Shown in pieces: positions 1-10,716 of a stretch of 64,000 nucleotides of DNA; position 1 is the stretch's first letter, and each line of letters starts with the position of its first letter. Both the position numbers and the translations under genes were made by a program. The stretch is from Malaya genurostris (Eukaryota; Arthropoda; Insecta; Diptera; Culicidae). The notes under the pieces were generated by a model. That model worked only from the letters and a program-made list of their open reading frames with translations, was not told the DNA's origin and did not search any database. The stretch covers positions 80,083,216 to 80,147,215 of the forward strand of contig NC_080570.1 in assembly GCF_030247185.1 (NCBI RefSeq), read 5' to 3'.

Positions 1-330
1 GTCTGGGGTCGATCACGGGTGTAATTGGGATAGGGACGGTAATTTAACTAAGCAAAATGAAACCACTGAGCTTAGGTAGAAACGTGATCACTGATATAAG
101 TCAACTTTATTTCTTCAGAACTATCTTTTTCGATGCGGTACGTGTGACCGGTCAGTTTGGCAGGTAGAAAAATGAAGAGAACCAAGGTACCAAGTATCAA
201 AGGCTATTAGAGATATAACGAGCGTGAGAAAATCAGCTAATAGTATTGACACCAAATCAGCTAATAGTATTGCCAACAACGGCTTAGATTGGGGCGCGTT
301 CACGAACAATTTTAGGTGGATTCTGATTTG
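1..330 (-). repeat. Probable 3' LTR portion of the BEL element
   Basis: The stretch lies just beyond the end of the integrase reading frame (about 428) and a purine-containing tract, where a 3' LTR would begin. On the minus strand a TGTTCGTGAACGC start is one candidate boundary. It contains two 18-bp direct copies of AATCAGCTAATAGTATTG (231-248 and 255-272). No second LTR is in the window to confirm the call. Confidence 0.35.
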
Positions 331-427
331 AATTCAAATTAAACTAAATCTAACATGACCGGCCACCTAAAATTAACAATTTCACTAATAACTTAAATCT
401 AACAATATTTCATTCAGTATAATTCAT

Positions 428-1139
428 TCATATTTTAAACAATGCGAATCCGGGAGATGTTGAGTGTGCTCTGCGTTGACTTCTTCATCTTCGTCGAAGG
501 TATCAGGTAACAGGCAAACCTTAGATGCAGGGCGTTTGAACGTCCCAGATGATGTGCGAAGAACCACAACTCGTGTAACTTCGTCTTGCCCAGGAATAAT
601 TTCCTGAATGACAGCTAATGGCCAGCGATTCGGGGCATCAGCTGGTCCTGAAGAATCACCACCTGGCCAACCTTGAGATCAATCTTCGTCGGGTCTACTC
701 TAGCTTGTTGTTGAAGTTCTTTCAGGTACTCGCTGCTCCAGCGGAACCAGAATTGTTGCACCTTCTGCTGGATAAGCTGAAATCGGTTCAATCGATTCAT
801 CGGCACATCTCTCCAATCGGTATCAGGAATAGCTTGAAGTGAAGTTCCGATAAGGAAATGTCCAGGAGTTAGAACCTGTAGATCATTAGGATCCTGTGAC
901 AGCGGAACAAGCGGCCGAGAGTTCATGCAACTCTCTATCTGGGTCAAAATTGTCACCAAGTCCTCGTAAACCAAGACACTGTTACCTAATTGATGCACGA
1001 GATGTCGTTTGGCAACCTTAACAGCCGCCTCCCAGAGACCACCAAAATTGGGGGCACGCGGGGGTATCATATGCCATGAAACTCCCTCCGTTGCGAGACT
1101 AGTAGCGATACGGTGCGTTTCGTTGCGGTTGGTAAGCAT
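428..1139 (-). pseudogene. BEL integrase C-terminal part
   Basis: After the frameshift the integrase continues in another frame, with HMIPPRAPNFGGLWEAAVK (contains the catalytic Glu region), LNSRPL-like and the GHFLIG motif, then the C-terminal DUF5641-like tail. A second frameshift near 615-630 moves the last 60 or so residues into yet another frame, ending about 428. Confidence 0.8.
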
Positions 1140-1171
1140 TTGATAAAGAGCATGAAGTTCGTTTTTGGTAC

Positions 1172-3370
1172 CTATAAAATTTGTACCATTGTCTGAAAAA
1201 ATGTGAGCGGACGACCTCGCCTAGCCACAAAGCGTCTTAGAGCACACATAAAGGCAGATGTGGATAAATCTCCGACTAGTTCAATGTGCACAGCTTTCGT
1301 ACTGAAACACACGAACAGGGCAATATAAGCCTTTGTTGGGGTAGCCTTACGATTGATAGTTTTCGTATAAACTGGACCACAATAATCAATCCCAGTGCGA
1401 GAAAATGGGCGGCTTGGAGTGACACGAGCATTCGGTAGCTGCCCCATGGGTTGCTTTACGGGTCGTGGATTAGCACGAACACAGCGATAGCAACTACGAA
1501 TAATACTACGTACAGCTCTTCTTCCATTAATTGGCCAGTATTCATTGCGAACAGTTGATAGTGTAAGTGCCATTCCCCCATGAATCAGTTTAAGGTGAAT
1601 CGACATCAATAGCAATTTGGTAAAATGATGGAATCCTGGTAGTAATATTGGATGGCGAGTACTGTAAACCTCCTCTGAAAGTCTAAGCCGGCCACCGACT
1701 CGAATTAATCCGGAACTGTCTAGAAAAGGGCTCAACAGTTTCAGACATGATCGTTTTGAAACATGCATACCTTTCTTGAGATGATTAAGTTCTTGCGCAA
1801 AGCATTCCTTCTGAACAATCCGTATCAATATCATCTTTGCCTCATCTAACTCATGAATTGAAAGTGTTATGCAAGTTGATCGCTTCCCACCCTTAGAGTT
1901 GTTGATAAATCGTAAGCAGTAAGCGATCGCTCGTATCAATCGATGGTAAGTCGAAAAACGGGTTATTAAAGGGTTAGGTGGAGGTATTGAGTGAACTAGA
2001 AGAACGGTTCTTTTGCGCTCAAGCTCTTCGTCAGAGTGTGTTAACATTGACCAGTTTTGTTTAGGCCAAATAATGCTTTCCCCCTGCAACCACTTCGGTC
2101 CATGCTTCCAGAGATCACTATTCAAAAATTGTTCCACCGTCATACCGCGTGATACTAAATCAGCGGGATTATCGGCACCAGGAACATGAAACCATTTGCA
2201 ATCATGAGTTACTTCTTGGATATCTGCTACTCTATTCGCTATAAAAGTCTTCCAGGTGTGAGGTGGGGAACTGATCCAATGTAAAACCACAGTTGAATCC
2301 GACCAAAAATGAATTGAGGAAAACTTCATATCTAATGCAGAACAAATCTTTGCATAAAGATGTGCTGCTAACTGGGCAGCACATAATTCCAGACGAGGGA
2401 TGCTGCGACGTTTCAAAGGGGCAACCCTTGATTTTGATGCCAAAAGTTCAACCTTAACTGTTCCCAAAGCATTATACGATCGAGCATAAACACAGGCCCC
2501 ATATGCTGCTTCTGATGCATCTGCGAAGCAATGTAATTCAGTTCGTCCTTCACAAAAGGCGTATCGGTTGATACGAAACGAAGCCAAAGCAGGTAGTTCC
2601 GAAACAAAATACTTCCATCTATTGCGAACCACATCTGTCACTTCCTCATCCCAATCTAGTGATAACGTCCATAACAATTGAAGAAGCATTTTAGCTCGGA
2701 TAATAATCGGCGCAATCAAGCCAAGTGGATCATATAGACGAGCTATAGCCGAAAGAATATTTCTTTTGGTAATCGTAGTTGCAACAATATTTGTATTCAT
2801 ATCAAAACGGAATAAATCAGTAATCGGCTCCCAACTGATTCCTAGTGTTTTTATTGCCTCTTCGGGATCGAACGTTCTGCTGGATTCCGTGGCTAAATCA
2901 TCAGGTGAAATATTCGTTAGAGCATCAGGAATATTCGAACACCATTTCCTTAAACGAAAGCCGCCCAAACTGAGCAAGCAACTTATCTCTTCTCGCAATT
3001 TCTTTGCCCTTTCGACGCTGGATTCACCACTAATGAAGTCATCCATATAAAAATCCTTTCGTAGTGCAGGAACAGCGAGTGTGAAATTTTCACCTTCATC
3101 ATCGGCGAGCTGCTTTAGAGTTCTGGTGGCTAAAAACGAAGATGGTGCCAAGCCATAGGTTACAGTGGATAGCTCATATTTGGCAACGGCATTACTTTGT
3201 CTAAATCTCCATAAAACTCTCTGAATGGGGCAATCATCGGGATGAATGGAAACCTGACGGTACATCTTCTCGATATCCGCCAGTAACGCCACCTTGTGTT
3301 TTCGAAATCGTATGACTAAGCTTAAGAGATCGTCTTGAATTACGGGTCCAACCAAAAGGGCATCGTTCAA
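1172..3370 (-). pseudogene. BEL reverse transcriptase, RNase H and integrase N-terminus
   Basis: The 732-residue block begins at LNDALLVGP, a hallmark of BEL RT. It shows the RT core (DIEKMYRQVSIHPDD and the YMDDF catalytic motif), an RNase H domain (HCFADASEAAYGACVYAR, IPRLELCAAQLAA, WSDSTVVLHWI, HVPGADNPADLVSRG) and an integrase with an HHCC-like region (HLKLIHGGMALT, CYRCVRANP) and the first catalytic Asp (TGIDYCGPVY). A one-base frameshift in a T run at about 1193-1204, just before the second catalytic Asp, ends the frame. Confidence 0.88.
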
Positions 3371-3403
3371 TGAGTGTCCTGTACTAGTTTTTGCTAGTTT
3401 GTA

Positions 3404-4153
3404 CTAGTTTTTGTCGAATACACTACGTACTTTAGTTGTTGTACTCGAATCCTTTAGGACGGCATGGTGTGGGAGGTAAAAAACGTTGGGAGGATCAATT
3501 TCATTCGATTTTAGCTTGTGCATATGTCCCAAATCTAAAAACTCTGCGATAAAGGCATGGTATTTTTTCTTTAAATCATCATCCTTATCTAATTTCCGTT
3601 CCAGGCTGTGAAGCCGTCGGAGTGCGTGAGAATATGATTCACCCACCATATCGGAAAAATTCTCTTTTTTTTTTGGATATTTAACAATATAGCGACCAGT
3701 GGAATCTCTCGTTACTGTATTTTTATAAAAATTCTCACAAAATTGTTCGGTTGGGGTGGTGGTAGTCCAATCCAATTCATCTAATTTCCAAAACCTTTCT
3801 AAATTGCGATCAATTGACTCTAGGGTAGAGACACAGCAACTTACAATTCGGGTATCATTCCCAAGGTCTGCTTTACCCGAAATAATCCAACCAAAAACAC
3901 TTTCGAGTAATATAGGAGAAGGTGTGCCTAAAGTCATCCTACCACCTTTTAGCATCGTATAGAAATGTCCGATAATGAGATCCACTCTCCTGGATATATT
4001 GAACTCGGGATCGGCAAGTGGGAACTCACTGGGGATGTTCCATTTAACCCTTGATAAAGGAACAGCTGGAAGCTGTGAAGTGAGACTGCGAAGCACCAAA
4101 CAGTCGATCGGGCATGAGAAATTTCCGATTCTCGATTTAATCACGGTGGACAC
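3404..4153 (-). pseudogene. BEL protease C-terminus and start of reverse transcriptase
   Basis: Same frame as the previous block, directly after its premature TGA. It carries the rest of the protease (DLIIGHFYTML, SVFGWIISGK) and the linker into the RT (YLPHHAVLKDSSTTTKVRSV). It ends at a TAG (3404-3406). The stop lies in a small tandem duplication with the repeated word AAAAACTAGTAC (3387-3419), inserted exactly where BEL RTs have a conserved FDAS-type motif. Confidence 0.82.
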
Positions 4154-4165
4154 CGAGCCAGTAAC

Positions 4166-5134
4166 TCACAAGCTTAATATACCAACACCACAAATAGATT
4201 GATCGATACGATGTCTAGGTAAACGGAGTTGCTGACAAAGACGCTCACTTATTAGATTGCATTGCGAACCCGAATCCAGCAACGCTCGGGCCAAATGCCT
4301 GCCACCAAACTCATCTAAAATAATTACCACGGCAGTCGATAATAGCACGTTCGTGGATTGAGAATTAGCTGCAGCATTGGATGAAACTGGGATAGATGTC
4401 TGCCTTTCATCATTCACTATTGCAAGATTGGCGATGCTGTTTTGAGACTGACGAGAAATCAACGGATGCTGTGTTGGATTTTCATTCGACCTTTCAAAAC
4501 CTGGATGAAGTAACGTATGATGTCTTTTTTGACATAGGCGACAAGAAAAATTCGACGCGCATTTTCGCACGAAATGATCACTTCGGAAACAATTACTGCA
4601 TATCCGTTTAGTGTTAACCAAATTAAATCGATCCTTCACTGACATCTTCTCGAAAACTGGACATTTGATTAGTAAATGATACTGATTACATGCAAGACAT
4701 GCGGGTTGCGGGGTTTCTGTAGTGGCGAAGCTGTTAATCCGAGAAGTGGAAGAGCTGTGATGGTTTTGCTTTAATTGCTTTGGAACGACATTTAGTTTAC
4801 TGTGTTGAGTGGGGGCCGCATCTGCACTAATTAATAATGATTCCATCGCACGGGATTTTTCTGTTAGAAAGTTTATAAGATTTGTATAAGTGGGCTCAAC
4901 ATCGTCGGACACGTATTCCTCCCAATCCTTGAGTGTTCTGTCGTCTAAACGGGAGCTAAGAAGTTGTACTAGCAGACTGCTAGAATGTTGAGTAGGTTCT
5001 CCTAATTGCGTTAAAATTTTCACATGACGCTGAAAATCTTCTACCAATGAACGAAGTGCAACTGGGGATTTTGTTGAGAAATGTTTGTTTACTTGCTTTA
5101 TGAAGAAGTTAAGGAGACTTGCATCGCCGCACAA
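4166..5134 (-). pseudogene. BEL Gag C-terminus, zinc knuckles and aspartic protease
   Basis: The first part resembles the C-terminal half of the BEL/Pao Gag domain (DUF1759), with the LGEP and LLSSRLDDRT stretches. Two cysteine-histidine knuckles follow (CLACNQYHLLIKC; CSNCFRSDHFVRKC, then CRLCQKRHHTLLH). The retropepsin-like domain (DUF1758) shows the active-site motif ALLDSGSQCNLIS. The frame ends at an in-frame TGA (4166-4168) in the middle of the protease and continues in the same frame beyond it, so this is a nonsense mutation and not a domain end. Confidence 0.85.
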
Positions 5135-5135
5135 A

Positions 5136-5342
<207 letters not shown>

Positions 5343-5372
5343 CTTAACTAAATCACTTTATCTTTATTTTAG

Positions 5373-5573
5373 GCTTGGAATGTTAACTGGGAAATTAAAT
5401 GTATGATGATTCAGCTTCAAGGAGAAAGTGTTATTTTCTCATCACTATCCGCCGATTGCAAAGTGATACACGAATTCATTGGTGGCTACATCTTTATGTC
5501 GATGAGATCTAAAGAAACGAATCAAACACTGAACGAAGAATTATTCCACAAGCTAACGGGCGGCTGGAACTGA
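5373..5573 (+). CDS. Terminal coding exon of an unidentified gene
   Basis: A good acceptor (TCTTTATTTTAG) at 5361-5372 is followed by an open frame of 66 codons and a TGA at 5571-5573. The peptide starts AWNVNWEIKCMMIQLQGES and ends LFHKLTGGWN. It has the composition of a real globular protein and is unlike any transposon protein I know; no family recognised. The rest of the gene would lie to the left, beyond the BEL insertion and the window edge. No upstream exon could be linked, so the phase (taken as 0) is inferred from the only open frame. Confidence 0.55.
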   Translation, partial: AWNVNWEIKCMMIQLQGESVIFSSLSADCKVIHEFIGGYIFMSMRSKETNQTLNEELFHKLTGGWN

Positions 5574-5742
5574 ATAACTGACGACAGCATAATTGTTATC
5601 TAATCATGGAAGTATTAGTCATTTGATTGAAAATGTAAATAGGATATTTTCAAAAGTCTTAACGTGCTTGGATCCGATAAGCTAACAAAGTAGCATGTAG
5701 CAATAATTATCAAATTAAAATTTATATTCTATCCAGAGCACG

Positions 5743-6424
<682 letters not shown>

Positions 6425-6545
6425 GCCTAGTAGGATTCATAGTACTAGTTATGCAATGATTCTATACGCTAAGAATCGGTTGCGAAGTCTGTTGAAACAG
6501 AAAGGACAAATTCCACAAAAGGAATGTAATGCCAAGACTTTGCTT
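6425..6545 (+). mobile_element. SINE fragment (body only), tRNA-Val-like family
   Basis: The segment contains GCGAAGTCTGTTGAAACAG and AATGCCAAGACTTTGCTT, matching the body of the copies at 18581-18777 and 61392-61597 (both minus). The tRNA-like head is absent, as expected for a 5'-truncated SINE. Confidence 0.7.
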
Positions 6546-7400
6546 ACTCTGGTCTAGGGAAGGGGTTTCCATGCTCCACACATGTTATATCAAACGAACT
6601 AGGATATGTTGCCCACGTGAACTCTAGTAACACCCAACACTGAAATGATTGATAGGGCCAATTAAAAATCTCGGTGATTATAGTACAACGAAATAAACTA
6701 ATATCTCTTGTTCAAACTATTGGAAACAAACGCTCCGTTTTAGATGGCCAATGCGCAAGGTCCAATTTTAGCGCACTTTTTCCAACATATCGGCCGGTAT
6801 TTCACGAACAATGCCACCTGTTCATAATCCACACCAAATACTGAACAAGATTGACAATGACACAAGAAAATGAATCGTGACGCGTTATCTGTCAAAAACA
6901 GTGCTGCCAAAAAATACCAGCAAAACAATCACCCTTTATTTGTAGATTCCTTTTGGTTCGAAGATTAATAGTGAAGAGAACAACATTTTTTCATGCATGG
7001 CGGTATTTGTTTACCTATGCCGACCCAAGCAGAGCTGCTACTGACATGAAATTCGAGGTGTGAAGTAAAGATCGAAACCGTCGGCTGTGCGAAAAAAAAA
7101 ACAAACGGATGACATCATGATGGCATGCTGTGATTGGATCGTGAAAACATAGATTAATTCAAATCTGTTTTTCAACAGTTTGCTATTGAAATAATGAAAC
7201 AACGTATGTATATGTTAAATGTTAATTGACACCCGGCCATAGTGAAGAGTAAGGCGTTCACAGTGTGAGTTTCGCTTCAAACACAAACAAGTTCGTATGG
7301 AAAGTTTGATCAAGTCACAGACAAGTGAGTAATTCGTCGTAGACGATTATTTTGATTCTGTATGTACTACCATTTTATTATAACAGCTGGACACTATTTT
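6546..7400. other. Intergenic stretch without recognisable features
   Basis: Short open frames only, none with domain-like content. No inverted termini or splice-consistent exons seen. Confidence 0.4.
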
Positions 7401-7404
7401 TGTT

Positions 7405-7560
7405 GTTATTGTTTTGATTATAGAGGCTTTAACATTGAGGTCATTCACCTCTTCGGGCCAGAAAAGCTTCTGACCCCATGTGCGGGGTTGAGAATCGAAC
7501 CCAGGTGGGCTGCGTGGAAGGCATCGACTTACCCATCACGCTATACTCATCCCCCGCTTG
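7405..7560 (-). mobile_element. tRNA-Gly-derived SINE copy
   Basis: On the minus strand a head runs from GGGGGATGAGTATAGCG through an anticodon-arm-like TGCCTTCCACGCAG to a B box GGTTCGATTCTC. The anticodon arm is nearly that of tRNA-Gly(UCC). The body, with a GAGGCTTTAAC motif on the plus strand, recurs at 59612-59720. The head cannot fold as a full cloverleaf gene, so this is a SINE and not a tRNA gene. Confidence 0.65.
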
Positions 7561-8292
7561 ACACTATTCGTGAATACGAACACGGTTTTGAGGGCGAATG
7601 TATGAACTTGAACTCGACAGTATCTTCAGCTACGCAAAGATTTGCCACAAGACTTTACACACAGCACAAAAATACACCCTATGAAAAGGAAATATAGATT
7701 TTGAGGTAGAAAAGATACAAGACCAGCCTCTTTCATGCCATAAGATCCATGAACATATCGAAGAAAGGTGCGAAAGAATACCAGCGTTTACACCGACTTA
7801 GGACTGGGCCGAATAAGTTTGACTTTTACGCTTCTTAGGATTATAATTTGCCCTTGTTTTTGATAATTATAAGCCTCCAATCTGAACAAAATTATCCAGT
7901 TTAGGACGAAGCCGTTAGTTTCACTTCCTTTTTCATTTATCGTAGCAAGTTAGTTTGAATGAATAACCAGATCCAATCCACAACCAGAATGCATGTCGAT
8001 TTCCGATTGTACACTGAATCAAATGTTATTGGTTTCTGGTCGTTTGCAACATCCTAGTCTAAGTTCCATTAAAAACTACCAAGAATTACAAACAATTGAT
8101 CTCAGTAAGGTCAGACTGGATTCAACTTACCCACATTGTAAGAAACTTGAATTGACTCCCACCCTCATATGCCAAACGGGGATTAAACATTTCTTTCGAA
8201 ACAAAAGTCTTGTTTAGTTGCTTTAAAATGTATTCGAATTCCTCCACTAAACCAATAACACCTAAAATAAACTTAAGTACTTATAGTATTAT
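7561..8292. other. Region 3' of lin-52, no gene seen
   Basis: Short open frames (for example 7993-8217) show no family features. The lin-52 3' UTR should read leftward from 8292; I could not place a poly(A) signal with confidence. Confidence 0.35.
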
Positions 8293-8438
8293 TCATGTTT
8301 TTTTACGGTTACTTGTGAAGATGTTTAAACATTTACCGCGCGACATTTCTTTGGCCTCTTGAACTCCAAGCTGATATGCTTGATCGTAAAGTTTCCTAAC
8401 CTCTGCTATAATGCCATTTGTCGATAAAGCACCCAATT
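8293..8438 (-). CDS. lin-52: lin-52, coding exon 4 (C-terminus)
   Basis: Minus-strand exon with its acceptor (GATTTGTAG) at 8439 upward. It completes a split Gln codon, then encodes LGALSTNGIIAEVRKLYDQ, YQLGVQEAKEMSRGK and a short basic tail ending in TGA (8293-8295). This matches the conserved C-terminal half of LIN52 (human YQLGLDESREMTRGKFLNIL region). That helical segment packs with LIN9 and B-MYB in the MuvB core. A GT directly after the SRG codons looks like a donor, but reading through it gives the family's usual C-terminal ending, so no intron is placed there. Confidence 0.93.
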
Positions 8439-8492
8439 CTACAAATCATTTAATATTACAAAGAATCTAATCATTTCCATAAATATACTCAC

Positions 8493-8582
8493 GATACATT
8501 GAATTGATATCATCCTGCGTCAGACCTTTAGTCCATGCTGGTGGAGAGAAATTGAGATTTGGTGTATTTATTTCATGGATTT
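8493..8582 (-). CDS. lin-52: lin-52, coding exon 3
   Basis: Acceptor CAG at 8583-8585 and donor GTGAGT at 8492 downward; 90 bp joining in phase with both neighbours (splits a Glu codon upstream, a Gln codon downstream). It encodes IHEINTPNLNFSPPAWTKGL followed by TQDDINSMY, matching the SPPKW..DDIDML segment of LIN52. Confidence 0.92.
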
Positions 8583-8650
8583 CTGAAAAAAAAATTATGC
8601 ACAATCATCGGTTAGAACTCAAAATTTACATTTGCTGAAACTATGAAAAG

Positions 8651-8804
8651 TGTTTTAGTTTTCGTAAAAACAGGTTGTCTGGTAGAAGAGGGTTTTCAGA
8701 TTTTATTCAGCTCTCTATCATATTCAATGTTTTAGTTTTCGTAAAAACAGGTTGTCTGGTAGAAGAGGGTTTTCAGATTTTATTCAGCTCTCTATCATAT
8801 TCAA
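8651..8804. repeat. Perfect tandem duplication, 77-bp unit
   Basis: The unit starting TGTTTTAGTTTTCG occupies 8651-8727 and is repeated at 8728-8804 without visible differences, about 70 bp from lin-52 exon 3 within its intron. Confidence 0.95.
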
Positions 8805-8810
8805 CTCAAA

Positions 8811-9257
8811 AAAAGTACGGGTGTGTAATGTCAGAGACATAACTGGTTGTCGTGAATACGAATAAAACTGACACGATTTCTAGAATTTTAAACGATTTTT
8901 GACGTCGATTATCTCATTCCAGATTTGCATATTTCATTGAAAGAAACTATCAAGATGCTGTACAGGATTCATTTCTGCCTTTTAGAAGGGTCAAATTGTG
9001 GAGTTCTCTACGATATTTAGCACAGTTCGGAACATTTTTCTCGAACGATTTTTGCACAGCAAAAAGTGCACGAAGCAAATCAAATTGTTTTCACTTGCCA
9101 GAATTAGCGATTTCAATTTCCGGTTTTTTCCCGTTTTTCCCGGTGCGCGAGACTAAAAATTCCCGGTTTTTTAACATGTCCAAAAAACATCGAGAGTTGA
9201 GAAACAACTAATTTTCGGGTATCTCCTTGGAACTACGATTAAAACTCTCATCCACAG
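8811..9257. other. Intron sequence with decayed CCCGG-rich element piece
   Basis: Around 9093-9170 the words CACTTGCCAG and TTTCCCG/CCCGGTTTTT recur. They resemble the terminus at 13555-13643 and the CAGGGTGGCAAGTG start at 14731. Probably debris of a hAT-type MITE. Confidence 0.4.
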
Positions 9258-9570
9258 TTTGTCCAAACGTTCATCTGCTGAACTAACAGTACCATCAAAG
9301 ACACCATATCAACAAGATAGCCAGCTCTCACATTTCCCGAACAAATCGTTGGCAACATCCTTTTTTGCTAGCATGGCGCCCTCAGACAAGATCGCATCGA
9401 ATCTAGTACATAGAAGTAGGGGAAAGAAATGTCAAATTCGTGCGCGCCAAAATAGCAGCACTGCGCACCCATACAATTGACATAATATATTGAATGTGAT
9501 GCCGTGCGATGGCGTTGGTGAACTGAAGATTGATTTCGCTCCAAGCTGACAGGGTCTGGTACCATCCAGT
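9258..9570 (-). repeat. Dispersed repeat, inverted copy of 38870-39140
   Basis: Blocks such as CAGCTCTCACATTTCCCGAA, TTGGCAACATCC, CGCGCCAAAATAGCAG and GACAGGGTCTG are found in reverse orientation at 38870-39140. Similarity runs for roughly 270 bp with point differences and small indels. Family unknown. Confidence 0.75.
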
Positions 9571-10542
9571 CCAATGTATTCCATCTTTATTTTGCCTTTT
9601 ACTTCGCCAGTAACTTCGATGTAACAATATGATTAAAACAAGAAACATATCTCTCCTACGGTGATGAAAGTGATCAGTCTTGAAGGAATGAAGCATCAAA
9701 ATTCTTGCAATTTTCTTGAAAAATCAACACAATGTATTTAAACTTCTTGCTTTTTCCAAGAATGCTCTTAAGCGCAGCTTTCACATCATATTAGACGATT
9801 ATTGGTGGTGTTTTGTAGTTTTCCAGAAATATCATCAGTTATTTGAAAGCCTAATGATGAAAAATTCAATTTAAAGTCTTACAATTGAAATTAAAATAAT
9901 TATTTTTCGAACTATTCAATCTTTTTCAAGACTACCACTGAATCGGTCTTTTAAAGGCTATCTGGAAAATCAGTCCTTCTTAAAACTTATGCAAGTTTGG
10001 AGTGTGTTCTAGAAATCGGCAAAACCGTTAATTTCAAAGAACTGTTGAAAACTTGATAGTTGTACCGAAAGAATTAGTTCTATCGAACCGTTATTTCGTT
10101 TTTCTGAAACTTTGTATGTTTCTTCGAAAATAATATGAGAGCTATAAATTATATTTTGTAGTAAACAGATTCAATAATAGTGAAGTCTTTTAGCATGTGT
10201 TCTACCAATAATCATTCTCTTTAAATACATTTTCAAAGTACGCGAACTTCTACCAGATTCCTCAAACCAGCAAACGTTTCGAAAGACTATTCTATTGAGA
10301 AGAAAAAAGAGCTACCATTCTTCAATGAAGAACTCCAGTTCACTCAATCTTCGAGAACTAGTTCTTTTAGACCGGTCGCGGACTAGTGTATTCCAATACT
10401 TTTTTAGCCTGATATAGTATAAGCTTAAAAATTAAAAAGGAATGAACTAAAGCACAACACTCCTCCCGCAAACCCAATTCCTTCTAACAACCAGTGACGT
10501 CTCGTGACTAGATTTACGGGTTGTGCACTGCTTATAACAGAT
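9571..10542. other. Intronic stretch with no recognised feature
   Basis: AT-rich; no element termini, open frames of note or exons seen. Confidence 0.4.
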
Positions 10543-10716
10543 CGGCTGAAAAGTTCGTATCGTTTCTATGAGAGGGCGCCACTAGAATTAAATCCATACC
10601 ATTTTCAGTTAGTACCAACCTTCAAAAGATACGTGTATAAATTTGACAGCTGTCTAATTATTAGTTTGTGAGATATTGCATTTTGAGTGAAGCTACTTTT
10701 GTTATTGTGAAAAAAA

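Larger units (their letters stand above)
1..5134 (-). mobile_element. BEL/Pao LTR retrotransposon, 5'-truncated and decayed
   Basis: A minus-strand pol polyprotein can be followed from about 5134 down to about 428, with domains in BEL/Pao order: end of the Gag region, zinc knuckles, aspartic protease, reverse transcriptase, RNase H, integrase. The Gag N-terminus and 5' LTR are missing; the element stops against a (TA)n array at 5144. At least two in-frame stops and two frameshifts interrupt the frame. It lies antisense to the gene whose last exon is at 5373-5573, so it probably sits in that gene's last intron. The left end, probably LTR, runs off the window. Confidence 0.88.

Noticed and set aside
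1..5134. Endogenous virus
   Set aside because: The pol order and motifs are BEL/Pao and no envelope frame is present. The copia element likewise has no envelope.
7480..7560. A tRNA-Gly gene
   Set aside because: B box and anticodon arm are good, but acceptor pairing is absent and a SINE body follows. Same reasoning for the tRNA-Val-like heads at 18720-18777 and 61520-61597.
7993..8217. 74-residue frame as a possible gene
   Set aside because: Starts with ATG but lacks splice or domain evidence and lies in the lin-52 3' flank.
8330..8340. GT that could be a donor just before the lin-52 C-terminus
   Set aside because: Reading through gives the usual LIN52 ending (GK.LNI) and a stop; no better downstream exon was found.
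9258..9570. Exon of a conserved gene (several open frames)
   Set aside because: The same sequence recurs inverted at 38870-39140 with indels that break all frames; treated as a repeat.
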